The position numbers and the translations under genes were made by a program. Below are positions 35,165 to 45,135 of a DNA stretch of 64,000 nucleotides, in pieces (positions within the stretch are counted from its first letter, which is position 1; each line of letters opens with the position of its first letter). Source of the stretch: Rugalucina vietnamica (taxonomy: Eukaryota; Mollusca; Bivalvia; Lucinida; Lucinidae); the NCBI GenBank assembly GCA_964017185.1, contig OZ024880.1, positions 37,724,329 through 37,788,328 on the forward strand, in the 5' to 3' direction. A model generated the notes under the pieces. It searched no databases. It saw nothing but the letters and a program-made list of their open reading frames with translations, and was not told where the DNA came from.

Positions 35165-35253
35165 GTAGAAATGAAAATCAACTTAATGAGGACGAAGCTC
35201 GATTATTAGAGGGTGAAATAACTTATACAGAATTAACATCTGCTTTAAAAAAT

Positions 35254-37617
35254 ATGAAAAATTCAAAAAGTCCAGGAAATGATGGCTTTACGGCTGAATT
35301 TTTTAAGTTCTTTTTGGTTAATTTGGGTGAATATATACTGAAATCAATAAACTTTGCATACAAACATGGATTACTGTCGATTACTCAGACACAAGGGATA
35401 ATTACATGTCTACCGAAGCCGAATAAAGCTAGAAATATTTTAAAGAATTGGCGACCAATTTCACTTTTAAACGTAATATATAAACTTATGTCTTCGGCCA
35501 TAGCAAATCGTTTGAAAACTGTTTTAAATAAGTTGATAAATCAAGATCAAAAAGGTTTTATAACGGGCAGATATATAGGCGAAAATATAAGGGTAGTTTA
35601 CGACGTATTATTTGAATCAAAGCAACAACAAATACCAGGATTACTGTTGTCTATAGACTTTCAACAAGCTTTCGACTCAATATCATGGAAATTTATACAT
35701 AAAGTTTTAGATTATTTCAATTTTGGGCAATCTATAAAACGTTGGATAAAACTATTTCAAACAGGAGTACAATCTTGTATTCTTCAAAACGGATTTATGT
35801 CGGATTTCTTCTATTTACAACGTGGCTGCAGACAGGGAGATCCGATCTCCCCGTATATATTCATCCTATGTGTAGAAGTTTTAGGCCAAATGATTCGAAA
35901 TTCAAAAGACGTTAAGGGAATAGTAATTAATAATAAAGAATTCAAATTAAGTCAATATGCTGACGACACACAGATGTTTTTGGATGGATCTGAAAGTTCA
36001 TTAAAACATGCATTAATCATTCTACAGAAATTTTACCAGATGTCAGGTTTAAAAATTAATTTAGATAAGACTAAGGCCTTATGGATTGGATCAATGTGTA
36101 ATTCAACTAAGATATTATGTAAAGAATTTAATATAGACTGGGAACAAAAGCCTCTAAAAATTTTGGGTGTAATCTTTTCTCCACTAGTGTTTGATATTTG
36201 GGAATACAACTTAGACGATGTTATGAAAAAGGTTAAAAATATGATAAATGTATGGTCAAAAAGAAAATTAACTCTTATTGGCCGAGTTACGGTTATAAAA
36301 TCACTGATGCTATCTAAATTTGCTTACCTATTTTTAGCTCTACCAAACCCACCTGGTGATTTAATTACGACTTTAGAGAGAATGTTTTTTAAATATTTAT
36401 GGAACAAAGGCCCAGATAGAATTACTGGAAAACAAATAGTGAAAAATATTGAAGCAGGAGGATTGAGGATGACTGAAGTTAAAGCATTCATTACTGCGTT
36501 AAAGATAACATGGGTCAGACGAATTATTTTCAATTCAGAAATAGAGAACTGGAGTTATCTCGCTGGTATTGATTTCGACAAGGGGGTTTGTTTAGGAGAT
36601 TGTTATTTTAAAAGTGTATCAAGAAAATTATACAATCCCTTTTGGAAGGATCTGATAAATAGTTTACAGACGTTTTACACAGCTGTAAAAATTGAAAAAA
36701 TCGACGATATTCTCACTTCTCCAATATGGTGTAACTCAAACTTATCCAGTGATGAAAATTTTATCTTTAATGACTGGTTCTTGAAGGGAATTAGAAATAT
36801 TATTGATATTATTGATTCTAATGGGCATTTGTTGACTTTTGAACAATTAAGAGAGCAGTACAACATTAAAGGAACATTTTTAGATTATCAAAGATTAGTA
36901 AGGAAAATACCAAACACTTGGATAGACACTATAAATACAAGTAATGTGGAATGTAATCTTTTGAAATATAATGTGCAAAGGAATTGTTATTTGGGATTGA
37001 TTTTGAAAGATAAAAAGGGTAGTAGAAATATCTATGATAAATTAGTACCAGTAAGAGAACAATTTATAAATGAGCGATGGAAAACAGAAATAGGAAACAT
37101 AACCGAGGAGGAGCAAAGGAAAGTTAATTCAAATCTTAGATACATTAATGAAATAAAACTAAGAGATTTTCAGTTCAAAATTAATAATAAAATTCTGGTA
37201 ACAAATTCTTTCCTATATAAAATCAATAAAACTGATAGTCATTTGTGCTCTTTTTGTCGGAAAGACACCGAAAGTATTCACCACTTACTGTGTACATGCG
37301 ATAAAGTAAGAGAGTTTTGGAATACCTTTAAAACATGGATAAGCCAAAGGATCAATACCACCTTTAACATTAGTGATAGAAACATAATTTATTCGGCTTT
37401 TGAAAAATGCTCTTTGATAAATTATTTAGTAGTTTTAGCAAAATATTACATTTATAAAAGTAAATTCCATAATCAAAATTTAAATATACTAGGTTTCGAA
37501 GCATATTCAAAGGTAAAATTCTTTAATGAAATGTATATCGCTAAGATAAATAATACATACGAAAAATTCTTAGGAAAGTGGTCTCCCATATATCATTATT
37601 TTATGGACGCAAATTAA
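35254..37617 (+). CDS. L1/Tx1-like LINE reverse transcriptase
   Basis: 787 residues from the first ATG of the frame. The frame is really open from about 35101 (DEARLLEGEITYTEL upstream). RT motifs: SIDFQQAFDS with D135 (motif A), RQGDPISPYIF (motif B), and QYADDTQMF with D237 and D238 (motif C). WRPISLLN and DQKGFITGRYIGEN are typical of the L1/Tx1 group. A Cys/His motif CSFCRKDTESIHHLLCTC lies near the C-terminus. The RT reads without a stop, so the copy is young apart from the upstream frameshift and 5' truncation. It is a mobile element, not a host gene. Confidence 0.9.
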   Translation: MKNSKSPGNDGFTAEFFKFFLVNLGEYILKSINFAYKHGLLSITQTQGIITCLPKPNKARNILKNWRPISLLNVIYKLMSSAIANRLKTVLNKLINQDQKGFITGRYIGENIRVVYDVLFESKQQQIPGLLLSIDFQQAFDSISWKFIHKVLDYFNFGQSIKRWIKLFQTGVQSCILQNGFMSDFFYLQRGCRQGDPISPYIFILCVEVLGQMIRNSKDVKGIVINNKEFKLSQYADDTQMFLDGSESSLKHALIILQKFYQMSGLKINLDKTKALWIGSMCNSTKILCKEFNIDWEQKPLKILGVIFSPLVFDIWEYNLDDVMKKVKNMINVWSKRKLTLIGRVTVIKSLMLSKFAYLFLALPNPPGDLITTLERMFFKYLWNKGPDRITGKQIVKNIEAGGLRMTEVKAFITALKITWVRRIIFNSEIENWSYLAGIDFDKGVCLGDCYFKSVSRKLYNPFWKDLINSLQTFYTAVKIEKIDDILTSPIWCNSNLSSDENFIFNDWFLKGIRNIIDIIDSNGHLLTFEQLREQYNIKGTFLDYQRLVRKIPNTWIDTINTSNVECNLLKYNVQRNCYLGLILKDKKGSRNIYDKLVPVREQFINERWKTEIGNITEEEQRKVNSNLRYINEIKLRDFQFKINNKILVTNSFLYKINKTDSHLCSFCRKDTESIHHLLCTCDKVREFWNTFKTWISQRINTTFNISDRNIIYSAFEKCSLINYLVVLAKYYIYKSKFHNQNLNILGFEAYSKVKFFNEMYIAKINNTYEKFLGKWSPIYHYFMDAN

Positions 37618-37813
37618 ATTAATGCATCACGAGTGTTTACTGACTATATGCGTTTTTTCTTTGTTCAAAAGCTTTGAAAAATAGTATAACAAAGAAAACA
37701 TTTAGGAAGTAGTGTAAAGAGGGACGTAGATCAGCTCCGTTTTTGTAAGGGTAGAGTATACTTTATACTGACTGGCGGAAGATGCGCTACATAGTCAAAT
37801 ATGTAGAGTTTCT
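37618..37813. other. Spacer between two converging LINEs
   Basis: Holds the 3' UTR of the plus-strand LINE and the 3' end of the minus-strand LINE. I cannot place the border. Confidence 0.5.
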
Positions 37814-40800
37814 TCAGCCAATCAGTATATCTGACGTACTAATAAATGTGTATATAATGCGAACTAACAATATAAGATATAAAAAGTACAAGTAACGAGT
37901 AACTTCTAGCAACTTAAGAATTGATATTATGTGTAATATATGAAAGATGTTGTGATCAAAAGAATAAATTATAAAAAAAAGTTTAATCATTTCAACATTT
38001 GTAAATAAGAATACTAATTTATCAGTGTCATTTAAAACTGTAAAATTTGCATTTACGGTTGCTGCCTTGTTAAAAAGCTGTTGTCGAATATCATTATACT
38101 GTGGGCATTGAAGAATTACATGTTTTTCATCCTCGATGCCATTTTTACACAGCGGACACGTTCTACTATTTACGTCTAGCCCCTCATAACGCCCAGTTTC
38201 AATGCGAATAGGAGCCACCCCACAGCGAAATTTGGCGAATGCGGATCTGTGCTTTAGCGGCAAGCGTAGCAAACAGTATGTTTCGGTCTTATATTCGCGT
38301 TTCATCAGCCTGTAAGTTCTTAACTTATTTTGCCCCCTCCCAGATATTCCCTGTTGCTTATCAATAGTATTTAGCCATATATTTACTTCCTGTTCCAGCA
38401 GTGCTGTGGATATTTCATGCACGTATCTTTTTTTACAAAGGCGTTCCTGGTTGCTGGAGAACCCGTTCAAATGCAGGGTGTCAAATTTCATTCTAACATT
38501 ATAACACCAATTCTTGCAACCAGCATTTCCTTTCGTATTACACCAATCAAAAATGGTCTTATTTAGTCTGATATTATCCATCTCTAGAAATCTAAACCAT
38601 TGTTGACTAATTACTTTCCATTGTCTAACAACTGGAGGTTGCCAACCCATATCACCGGACACAGCTGCATTTGACGTATATTTTCCAGTTCCCAGAAAGA
38701 AGCGCATCGCTCTGTATTGCACTGCGTTTATACAAGCAAACGACTTATCGCCCCATATCGCTGCACCGTACGCAATTACTGGCCACACCATTGAGTCATA
38801 GAGTTTCGAAAATACATGAAAGGGCAAACCACCAAGACACTTTGATTTTGCTATCAAGAGACCAAGCGCTCTGCTCGCACTCTGTGCTACAACCTTTGCC
38901 GTTACATTGTAGTCGAGAAACTCTGTAAGTATTAAGCCTAAATAAGTGTACTTTTCGACTACAGTCAGTTGTGCGTCACCACAATGAAATTCGTATTGTG
39001 TACGATCTATACTCGGTGGACGGAAATGCACAATGTTACTTTTGTTTGTATTAACAACCATTGCATTGTCTTGACACCAATCAAACATCGTGTTAAGCAT
39101 ATTTTGTAGGCCATTTTCACTATCACTTAGTAATACCATATCGTCAGCATAGAGCAGTAAGCACACTTTCTCCCCGCCTATATCAATACCTTCACCCATA
39201 GCCTTTATCTTACAAGCCAAGTCATCTAAAAAGAGATTAAATAAAATCGGTGACAACGAGCAGCCCTGTCGTAAGCCTACATTTATTTCGAACCAATCAG
39301 AGCACAAACCATTTAAACGGACACATGCCGAGACGGAATTATACAGGGCTTTAATAGCGTTAAAGATCTTACCACTAATGCCCATGTTATTAAAGCGATG
39401 CCAAAGGATATCTCTGTCGACATAGTCATAAGCTTTCTTGAAGTCTTTAAACGCGCAATAAGTTGACATGCGTTTCTTTTTCCGCGTGTTAATGATATTT
39501 GTTAGAGATGATATTTGATCAACTGTGCTACGCCCTTTCCTAAAACCATTTTGTTCTTCGGCTAAAATTTTGTTTTCTTCTATCCATTTGGATAGTCTCG
39601 TGTTAAGAATTGAAGAAAATAACTTGTACATGCAACTAGCCAGCGTGATAGCTCGATACGACAACGGGTCTCTAGCGTCAACGGTACTTGATTTAGGTAT
39701 GGGATTGATTATACCTTTACCCCAGTCATTGGGTATTACTCCTTTATCAAAGCAAATATTAAACAGTATATGTAAGAATGAAAAAGCAGAGTCGTTTTTT
39801 AGCACATCGACAGGTATACCTTCAAGACCACAAGCTTTATTCCGTTTGGCATCCTGAACCGCCTTTTTAACCTCAAAAATTGAAATATGTTCATTCATTC
39901 CAGTATCGTGAAAATTTATTGTTCGACTTGTGTCGTCAATGTGCACAGTTTGATGGCCTTGATCACGTGACCTGTTATACAATCCGCTAAAATCATTTTT
40001 CCACCGATCTAAAACAACATTTGTATCATTTATTATATGACCCTCTTCAGAAACAACTTCCATTGGGACCGATTTATTTTGGCAGTTAGCAACCCCTACT
40101 TTGCCAATTTTTTTCCAAAACTTTTCTGTATCATTTTCTAAATCGTCTAATAATTCTGATTGGGTATTAAACCAATGCAAGCGTTTCGCCTTTTGAACAA
40201 GCCGATCAAATTCTTTCCTTTTCTGCACAAAAGCTACTTTGAAAAATAGTTTTTGCCTAGCTTCTTTACATTTTACCCATATTTTTTCTTTATAACATAC
40301 TTCATTCCATACCATTGACAAGGTTTCGTTCCACCAAGGCTTTCCGACCCTTCTGCGTTTATTTGACAAACCATCGTATATTTTTATCTTTCTATGCGGC
40401 AGTTTCGTAATCATTTCGTTTTTTATAATCCCACATAAGCTATTATAAGCATAATCAACGTCACTCTGAGCTCTAAAGCTACCCTCGAGCTCCCCGATGG
40501 TCTGATTGATTTGCGCTAAACTATCAGCGCTCATAAGAAAGTTCTCTGGAATCGATTGCACGTCAAATTTATCGTATGATGATATAGGACTTTCTTTACG
40601 TAACCGCACTTCATACTCAGCATTAATATTCCATATGAGAGCCGAATGGTCGGGAACCGAAGACGGGACGAAACCAGATTTTTCTAAAACATCTTGGCAT
40701 AAGACTGATGCTCGTATAACATTAAACTTATCAAACATATGTAAGTCATCATGATTAACTAAACAATAATCTACAACAGCTAAACCCTTGGTTGACACAG

Positions 40801-41440
40801 ACGTAAAGTCATTGCTGATACAATTTCGGCCATTTAACATACACATATTACTGTTTATTAAAAAGTCTAACAATATATTCCCATACATATTACATGTAAA
40901 ATCTATAACTTCCCTATCTTGAATATCATTAATACCTTCTATAAAATCTTCATTGGAACCACATCTGCTATTAAAATCTCCACAAATAAATAGTTTGCCA
41001 TCATTTTGAAATCTATATATTCCCGCTAATAATGTGTCAAAAAATTCATGTGCGTCTACCTGTCTTGAAGACCCGTTCGGTGGCAGGTAACATACACAAG
41101 CAAAAATGCAATTACCTGACTCCCTATGTTTTAACTGTAACCATAAGATACTATCACAGCTACTGTCAGCAATATCAACGATAAATTCGTCAAATAACTC
41201 ATTCTTTATCAGAAAACCAACCCCACCAGACCCATTTCGTGCATTTACATGTAATAACTGTCTATTTTTTCCAAACCAAGTGTAACCGTCCAAATCAATG
41301 TTATTTGCTTTGGTTAAGTGTGTTTCTGCAATTCCTAATATATCGAGATTCAATTTTTCGACACAGGCAGCCCGTACGCAGTAGTTATCAGAGTTTTTAT
41401 CAGTATTCCACCCATTAACGTTCCAAAAACCTGCAGAGAC
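37814..41440 (-). CDS. APE-type LINE ORF2 (endonuclease and reverse transcriptase), nearly intact
   Basis: Open frame of about 1,208 residues from just after a TAG at 41441-41443 (SAGFWNVNGWNTDKNSDNYC is its start). Numbering from the TTG at 41353: GIAETHL with E10, CGDFNS with D126 and N128, and SVPDHSAL with D235 and H236 are the AP-endonuclease residues. RT motifs: FKDFKKAYD with D637, GLRQGCSLSPILFNLF, and LLYADDMVLL with D737 and D738. A CPLCKNGIEDEKHVILQC zinc-knuckle is near the end. No stop or frameshift is seen. The clade is not resolved (Jockey/CR1/I-like group). It has no ATG near its start, which bears on how it is translated. Confidence 0.9.
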   Translation of the reverse strand, partial: VSAGFWNVNGWNTDKNSDNYCVRAACVEKLNLDILGIAETHLTKANNIDLDGYTWFGKNRQLLHVNARNGSGGVGFLIKNELFDEFIVDIADSSCDSILWLQLKHRESGNCIFACVCYLPPNGSSRQVDAHEFFDTLLAGIYRFQNDGKLFICGDFNSRCGSNEDFIEGINDIQDREVIDFTCNMYGNILLDFLINSNMCMLNGRNCISNDFTSVSTKGLAVVDYCLVNHDDLHMFDKFNVIRASVLCQDVLEKSGFVPSSVPDHSALIWNINAEYEVRLRKESPISSYDKFDVQSIPENFLMSADSLAQINQTIGELEGSFRAQSDVDYAYNSLCGIIKNEMITKLPHRKIKIYDGLSNKRRRVGKPWWNETLSMVWNEVCYKEKIWVKCKEARQKLFFKVAFVQKRKEFDRLVQKAKRLHWFNTQSELLDDLENDTEKFWKKIGKVGVANCQNKSVPMEVVSEEGHIINDTNVVLDRWKNDFSGLYNRSRDQGHQTVHIDDTSRTINFHDTGMNEHISIFEVKKAVQDAKRNKACGLEGIPVDVLKNDSAFSFLHILFNICFDKGVIPNDWGKGIINPIPKSSTVDARDPLSYRAITLASCMYKLFSSILNTRLSKWIEENKILAEEQNGFRKGRSTVDQISSLTNIINTRKKKRMSTYCAFKDFKKAYDYVDRDILWHRFNNMGISGKIFNAIKALYNSVSACVRLNGLCSDWFEINVGLRQGCSLSPILFNLFLDDLACKIKAMGEGIDIGGEKVCLLLYADDMVLLSDSENGLQNMLNTMFDWCQDNAMVVNTNKSNIVHFRPPSIDRTQYEFHCGDAQLTVVEKYTYLGLILTEFLDYNVTAKVVAQSASRALGLLIAKSKCLGGLPFHVFSKLYDSMVWPVIAYGAAIWGDKSFACINAVQYRAMRFFLGTGKYTSNAAVSGDMGWQPPVVRQWKVISQQWFRFLEMDNIRLNKTIFDWCNTKGNAGCKNWCYNVRMKFDTLHLNGFSSNQERLCKKRYVHEISTALLEQEVNIWLNTIDKQQGISGRGQNKLRTYRLMKREYKTETYCLLRLPLKHRSAFAKFRCGVAPIRIETGRYEGLDVNSRTCPLCKNGIEDEKHVILQCPQYNDIRQQLFNKAATVNANFTVLNDTDKLVFLFTNVEMIKLFFIIYSFDHNIFHILHIISILKLLEVTRYLYFLYLILLVRIIYTFISTSDILIG

Positions 41441-41860
41441 CTATCTCCTCTGACCGCGTCGAGAGCCATTATTGCTGCCGCGTAAACCATTACCACCGCC
41501 CCGATTACCATTATAGCCCCCTTGCGACCCATTACTGTCATTACGTGCAGCATTGTTACCACCTCGGTAGCCATTGCTTCCGCCTCGAGAACCACGGTTT
41601 CCCCTAAAGTATCCATTACCCCTGCCAAAACCTCTACCCCTTGAGGTCCCATTGTCATTCGAGGGATTCTGGTTTTCCCTAGGAAAAGAATTACCACTAC
41701 CCCCTGCATTTTGTTCTCTAATTGAATCTCTGTTATTATTTCTAACAATCCGATTCCCCCTTACAGATAAATTTGCATTACCATGGTTAACGGCGTCAAC
41801 AATGGCTCTCAGATTCGAGTTTAAAAGCCTTTCTTCCATCTTATGTAGGTACGTTTTCAT
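41441..41860 (-). CDS. LINE ORF1 fragment, RGG-rich
   Basis: 139 residues, truncated at the 5' end. After EERLLNSNLRAIVDAVNHGN the protein becomes an Arg-Gly-Asn repeat (RGFGRGNGYFRGNRGSRGG), which suggests RNA binding. It ends GQRR then TAG, and the next codon opens ORF2 in the same frame. The first four codons, including the ATG, lie in the tail-like sequence of another retroelement (acgttttcatatatttag, compare 33510-33535), so the true ORF1 start is missing. Confidence 0.75.
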   Translation of the reverse strand: MKTYLHKMEERLLNSNLRAIVDAVNHGNANLSVRGNRIVRNNNRDSIREQNAGGSGNSFPRENQNPSNDNGTSRGRGFGRGNGYFRGNRGSRGGSNGYRGGNNAARNDSNGSQGGYNGNRGGGNGLRGSNNGSRRGQRR

Positions 41861-42055
41861 ATATTTAGTTAAGTTCTGGTAACTGAATGGCCGCCTATTG
41901 GGAAGTAGCTGCTCACTCAGCTTACGATATGTTCCCTTAGTATAAGTACCTTATTGTCAATTTAGTTTTTTTCCCGCCCTCGTTTATGGAGTGGAAATTT
42001 CTTTCTGATTGCGCCATTTCCTGATCATTGCCTACTTTTACCTCTTCATTTGCAC
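41850..42055 (+). mobile_element. Tail fragment of the Penelope-like element
   Basis: Matches the end of 33530-33720 (gttttcatat, gcttacgat, ggagtggaaatttctttctg, gattgcgcca). It directly abuts the truncated 5' end of the minus-strand LINE. Confidence 0.75.
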
Positions 42056-43552
42056 CCAAAACGTGACAATTTCGTTAACTTTTTAAGGAAACTGTATTTT
42101 TGCGTGTAAAATGAAAAAGGAAAGTTTTCGAATACAACGAATTCATTCCATCTTTATTTCCTCCAAAGTAGATTTTAACATGAATATACAAATAAATCAG
42201 ATATCGAATAAGAACATGCAAACAAAAATGAGCATACAAACAAATAAAGAAGAAAGTGAACATGAGCATACAAATAAAGTCAAACAAGTCATATCAAATA
42301 TGAGCATACAGACAACTAAAGTTGGTATCAAGCGAATTTTATCAACGGTATGACAACTAGCTATCTGCATGAGGCAACACATGTTATTCCCTGCACGTAC
42401 TATGCAAAATGCAAAGAACAGTTCATTTGGCGACTAGTATAACCATGACAATCTCATGAAGAAACTGGTAACTACATTTCGCGACCTCTACGTAGATGTC
42501 TTCGCTGAGTGGTGCGTCAGACTTCAGCCCCAGTAGTTTAACTAAAAACTCTTCTCTTTGACACTGTAACAATTATTGCAAAATCCTCTTTTTACTTTTT
42601 GGACATTGCGAAATATTATTTCGTCGCGTCGAATGACTGAGATCTCAATAAAGCTTGTATATAATGCCCGGATATAATGTCGACTTTCGGTTAAACTTGT
42701 ACAACATGGAAATAAGGCCTAACCTGTTACGTGTGATCACTGACTCACACAAAGACACGAAAAGTGCTGTCTTCTATGAAGGTTATCACTCTCCATCGAC
42801 AGGGAGGAGTTTTATCTCCTTTTTTATAGCCTCAACCCTTCAATGTATATTATTCTATAGCTATAACTGTAATGGAAAAGGTCCATATAGATATCCATCC
42901 GAGAAAAAAAAGAAGTCCGGTTTTAAAAGATTGTTTATTCGTCAATATGATTATTTTAGGATGTAAAGCTGTAGACATACAAAAAGTAAATCGATTGTTT
43001 TGTCAACTGGGACACTTAAAAGTTTGAAAGTTACTAACGTTTCAAATTAAAAAGAATGCTTAGAGGCCATGGGTAGTGATTCGGTCGGCGGTCATCAGTC
43101 TGCGGTCTTTGCAAGCCTTAGGCATATTCGTCCCCAATTATTTCGATACAAATTGTTATTTCGGTTTCTAACCTATAAACGACATGCTTAAGACATGATT
43201 TCTATAATTGATTATGCTTGCAGTGCCTGTCTGTTCTTCATAATAATAATAGTTCATCGCGGTTTGTATTTAGCGCTACACTGCCGTGGTCACTTCAATA
43301 GTTTTTTTATGATAACCTTGAAGGTACGAATGAAGCCGAGATAGCCTGATTCTCTTTTCTCTTCTAGTAATCAAGGGCGGGAAAATGATTCGGTATCAAT
43401 TAAGCATGGCACTGGTTCCTATTCCGAATATATTTACATATAACATAAACCTGATAACGGGAAACCAGCCGATAATGGCAACTATTTTTAGATTATTATT
43501 TATAGACCATAAATATTAATAATAACATGAGTAATGCCGTTAAAAGTCTGTC
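42056..43552. other. Intergenic, nothing recognised
   Basis: Contains short repeats of atgagcatacaaacaaa (42180-42320). The frame 42655-42966 (103 residues) is unrecognised. Confidence 0.5.
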
Positions 43553-43627
43553 GGCCCTATTAGCTCAGTGTGTTAAGCATCGGTCTTCTAATCAGACTCT
43601 TACAGGTTCGAATCTCGCCGCGTAACC
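43553..43627 (+). tRNA. tRNA-like sequence, probably a pseudogene or SINE head
   Basis: Has A-box tagctcagtgtgttaagca, an anticodon-arm-like ggtcttctaatcagact, and B-box ggttcgaatct. The 5' ggcccta has no pairing 3' strand and the T stem does not pair, so a working tRNA is unlikely. The anticodon is ambiguous (TCT or TAA by register). Confidence 0.4.
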
Positions 43628-43980
43628 GCTATTCATTTTTTTTATTATCATAATAAGTTTTTTTTTCTTTCTTCATTCGTTTTTATTCTTCCTTTTTTAT
43701 GGATAATAAAAATAATTGTTAGATCCTTTGGAAGCAGTAAAAATACAAAGCTAGAAGATGGGCCATATTGTACAATTTCGGGTAATGAACCTTCATCAGT
43801 GACCCTTTATAAAACTGGCAGCGAAAGCCAGACATTTTGCTGCAATTTCAAGAAATTACATCTGTGTAGTCTAAATCAAAGACTCAAATTCCCAAGTCTA
43901 TTTAGCAGTACGCTGAAAAAAGTTGTTCAGTACTGGCGATAACTGGTAGGCCCAGACAGATGAATGTTGCATTATCAAAT

Positions 43981-44193
43981 GAGCCGCGTCATGAGAAAAC
44001 CGGATTTTGCCTATGCGAAAACAAAGGAGCAGAAGCTGATCAGCGCCTTTGTTTTCGCTACACGGATAGTACACTTTCTCTTCTTATTAAATCCGAAATT
44101 TCAAGCTTCTATGCTGCTTCTGGGACTGTACATGTCGGTTTGTGTCAGACCTGGTTGGAAACCCTGAAGACCGGTTTTCTCGCGTCGCGGCTC
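43981..44193 (+). mobile_element. MITE A copy with half a hairpin
   Basis: gagccgcgtcatgagaaaac at the left, cgcgtcgcggctc at the right. The left hairpin arm is deleted at aaaggagcagaagctgatca. It overlaps the first unit of a tandem duplication. Confidence 0.86.
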
Positions 44194-45135
44194 ATTAATA
44201 TTGAATTTTGAAATGATGTTTAACCGTATCTTCAATGGCAAAAAGATAAATGTATTACATAGGTGTAAATTATGTAAAGTGTATGTTGAGATATCTGATG
44301 ATTTTCACAAGTGATTGATATCAGCCGATATTTTAACTGTAAATTTCTGATAACTTCTGACGTTTCCATTCACTTGACGTCATTAAAAAGTGTTTCACGT
44401 CAGAAATTCTAACGCCTTTAACTCAGTTATTTAAGAAATAACATAAAGCATTGGTGTTCATGTTCTTAAATTTTTTATTTAGAACGTAAGAAAGAGTGTA
44501 CCAAAAATATTTGTGTTTTCAATATTTTTTTTTTGTTTTGCATTTCCACCGCCTGCCTCTTCAATGGGAAAATGTACAAGGCGCAGAAGCTGATCAGCGC
44601 CTTTGTTTTCGCTACACGGATAGTACACTTTCTCTTCTTATTAAATCCGAAATTTCAAGCTTCTATGCTGCTTCTGGGACTGTACATGTCGGTTTGTGTC
44701 AGACCTGGTTGGAAACCCCGAAGACCTGTTTTCTCGCGTCGCGGCTCATTAATATTGAATTTTGAAATGATGTTTAACCGTATCTTCGATGGCAAAAAGA
44801 TAAATGTATTACATATGTGTAAATTATGTAAAGTGTATGTTGAGATATCTGATGATTTTCACAAGTGATTGATATCAGCCGATATTTGAACTGTAAATTT
44901 CTGATAACTTCTCACGTTTCCATTCACTTGACGTCATTAAAAAGTGTTTCACGTCAGAAATTCTAACGCCTTTAACTCAGTTATTTAAGAAATAACATAA
45001 AGTATTGGTGTTCATGTTCTTAAATTTTTTATTTAGAACGTAAGGAAGAGTGTACCAAAAATATTTGTGTTTTCAATATTTTTTTTTTTGTTTTGCATTT
45101 TCACCGCCTGCCTCTTCAATTGGAAAATGTACAAA
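44029..45135 (+). repeat. Tandem duplication, 554-bp unit x 2
   Basis: Copies 44029-44582 and 44583-45135 differ at roughly a dozen positions by eye. The unit starts within the MITE A hairpin (gcagaagctgatcagcgcc), so the second copy carries only the right half of MITE A (44583-44749). The rest of the unit, including ttgacgtcattaaaaagtg, is single-copy-looking DNA. Confidence 0.93.

Noticed and set aside
41574..41882. Plus-strand Pro/Leu-rich frame
   Set aside because: Antisense shadow of the RGG-rich LINE ORF1.
43553..43627. Functional tRNA gene
   Set aside because: Acceptor and T stems do not pair; it is kept only as a tRNA-like remnant.
44378..44950. CREs in the 44-45 kb duplication
   Set aside because: TGACGTCA occurs once in each duplicate unit, but no gene lies nearby, so I do not call it regulatory.
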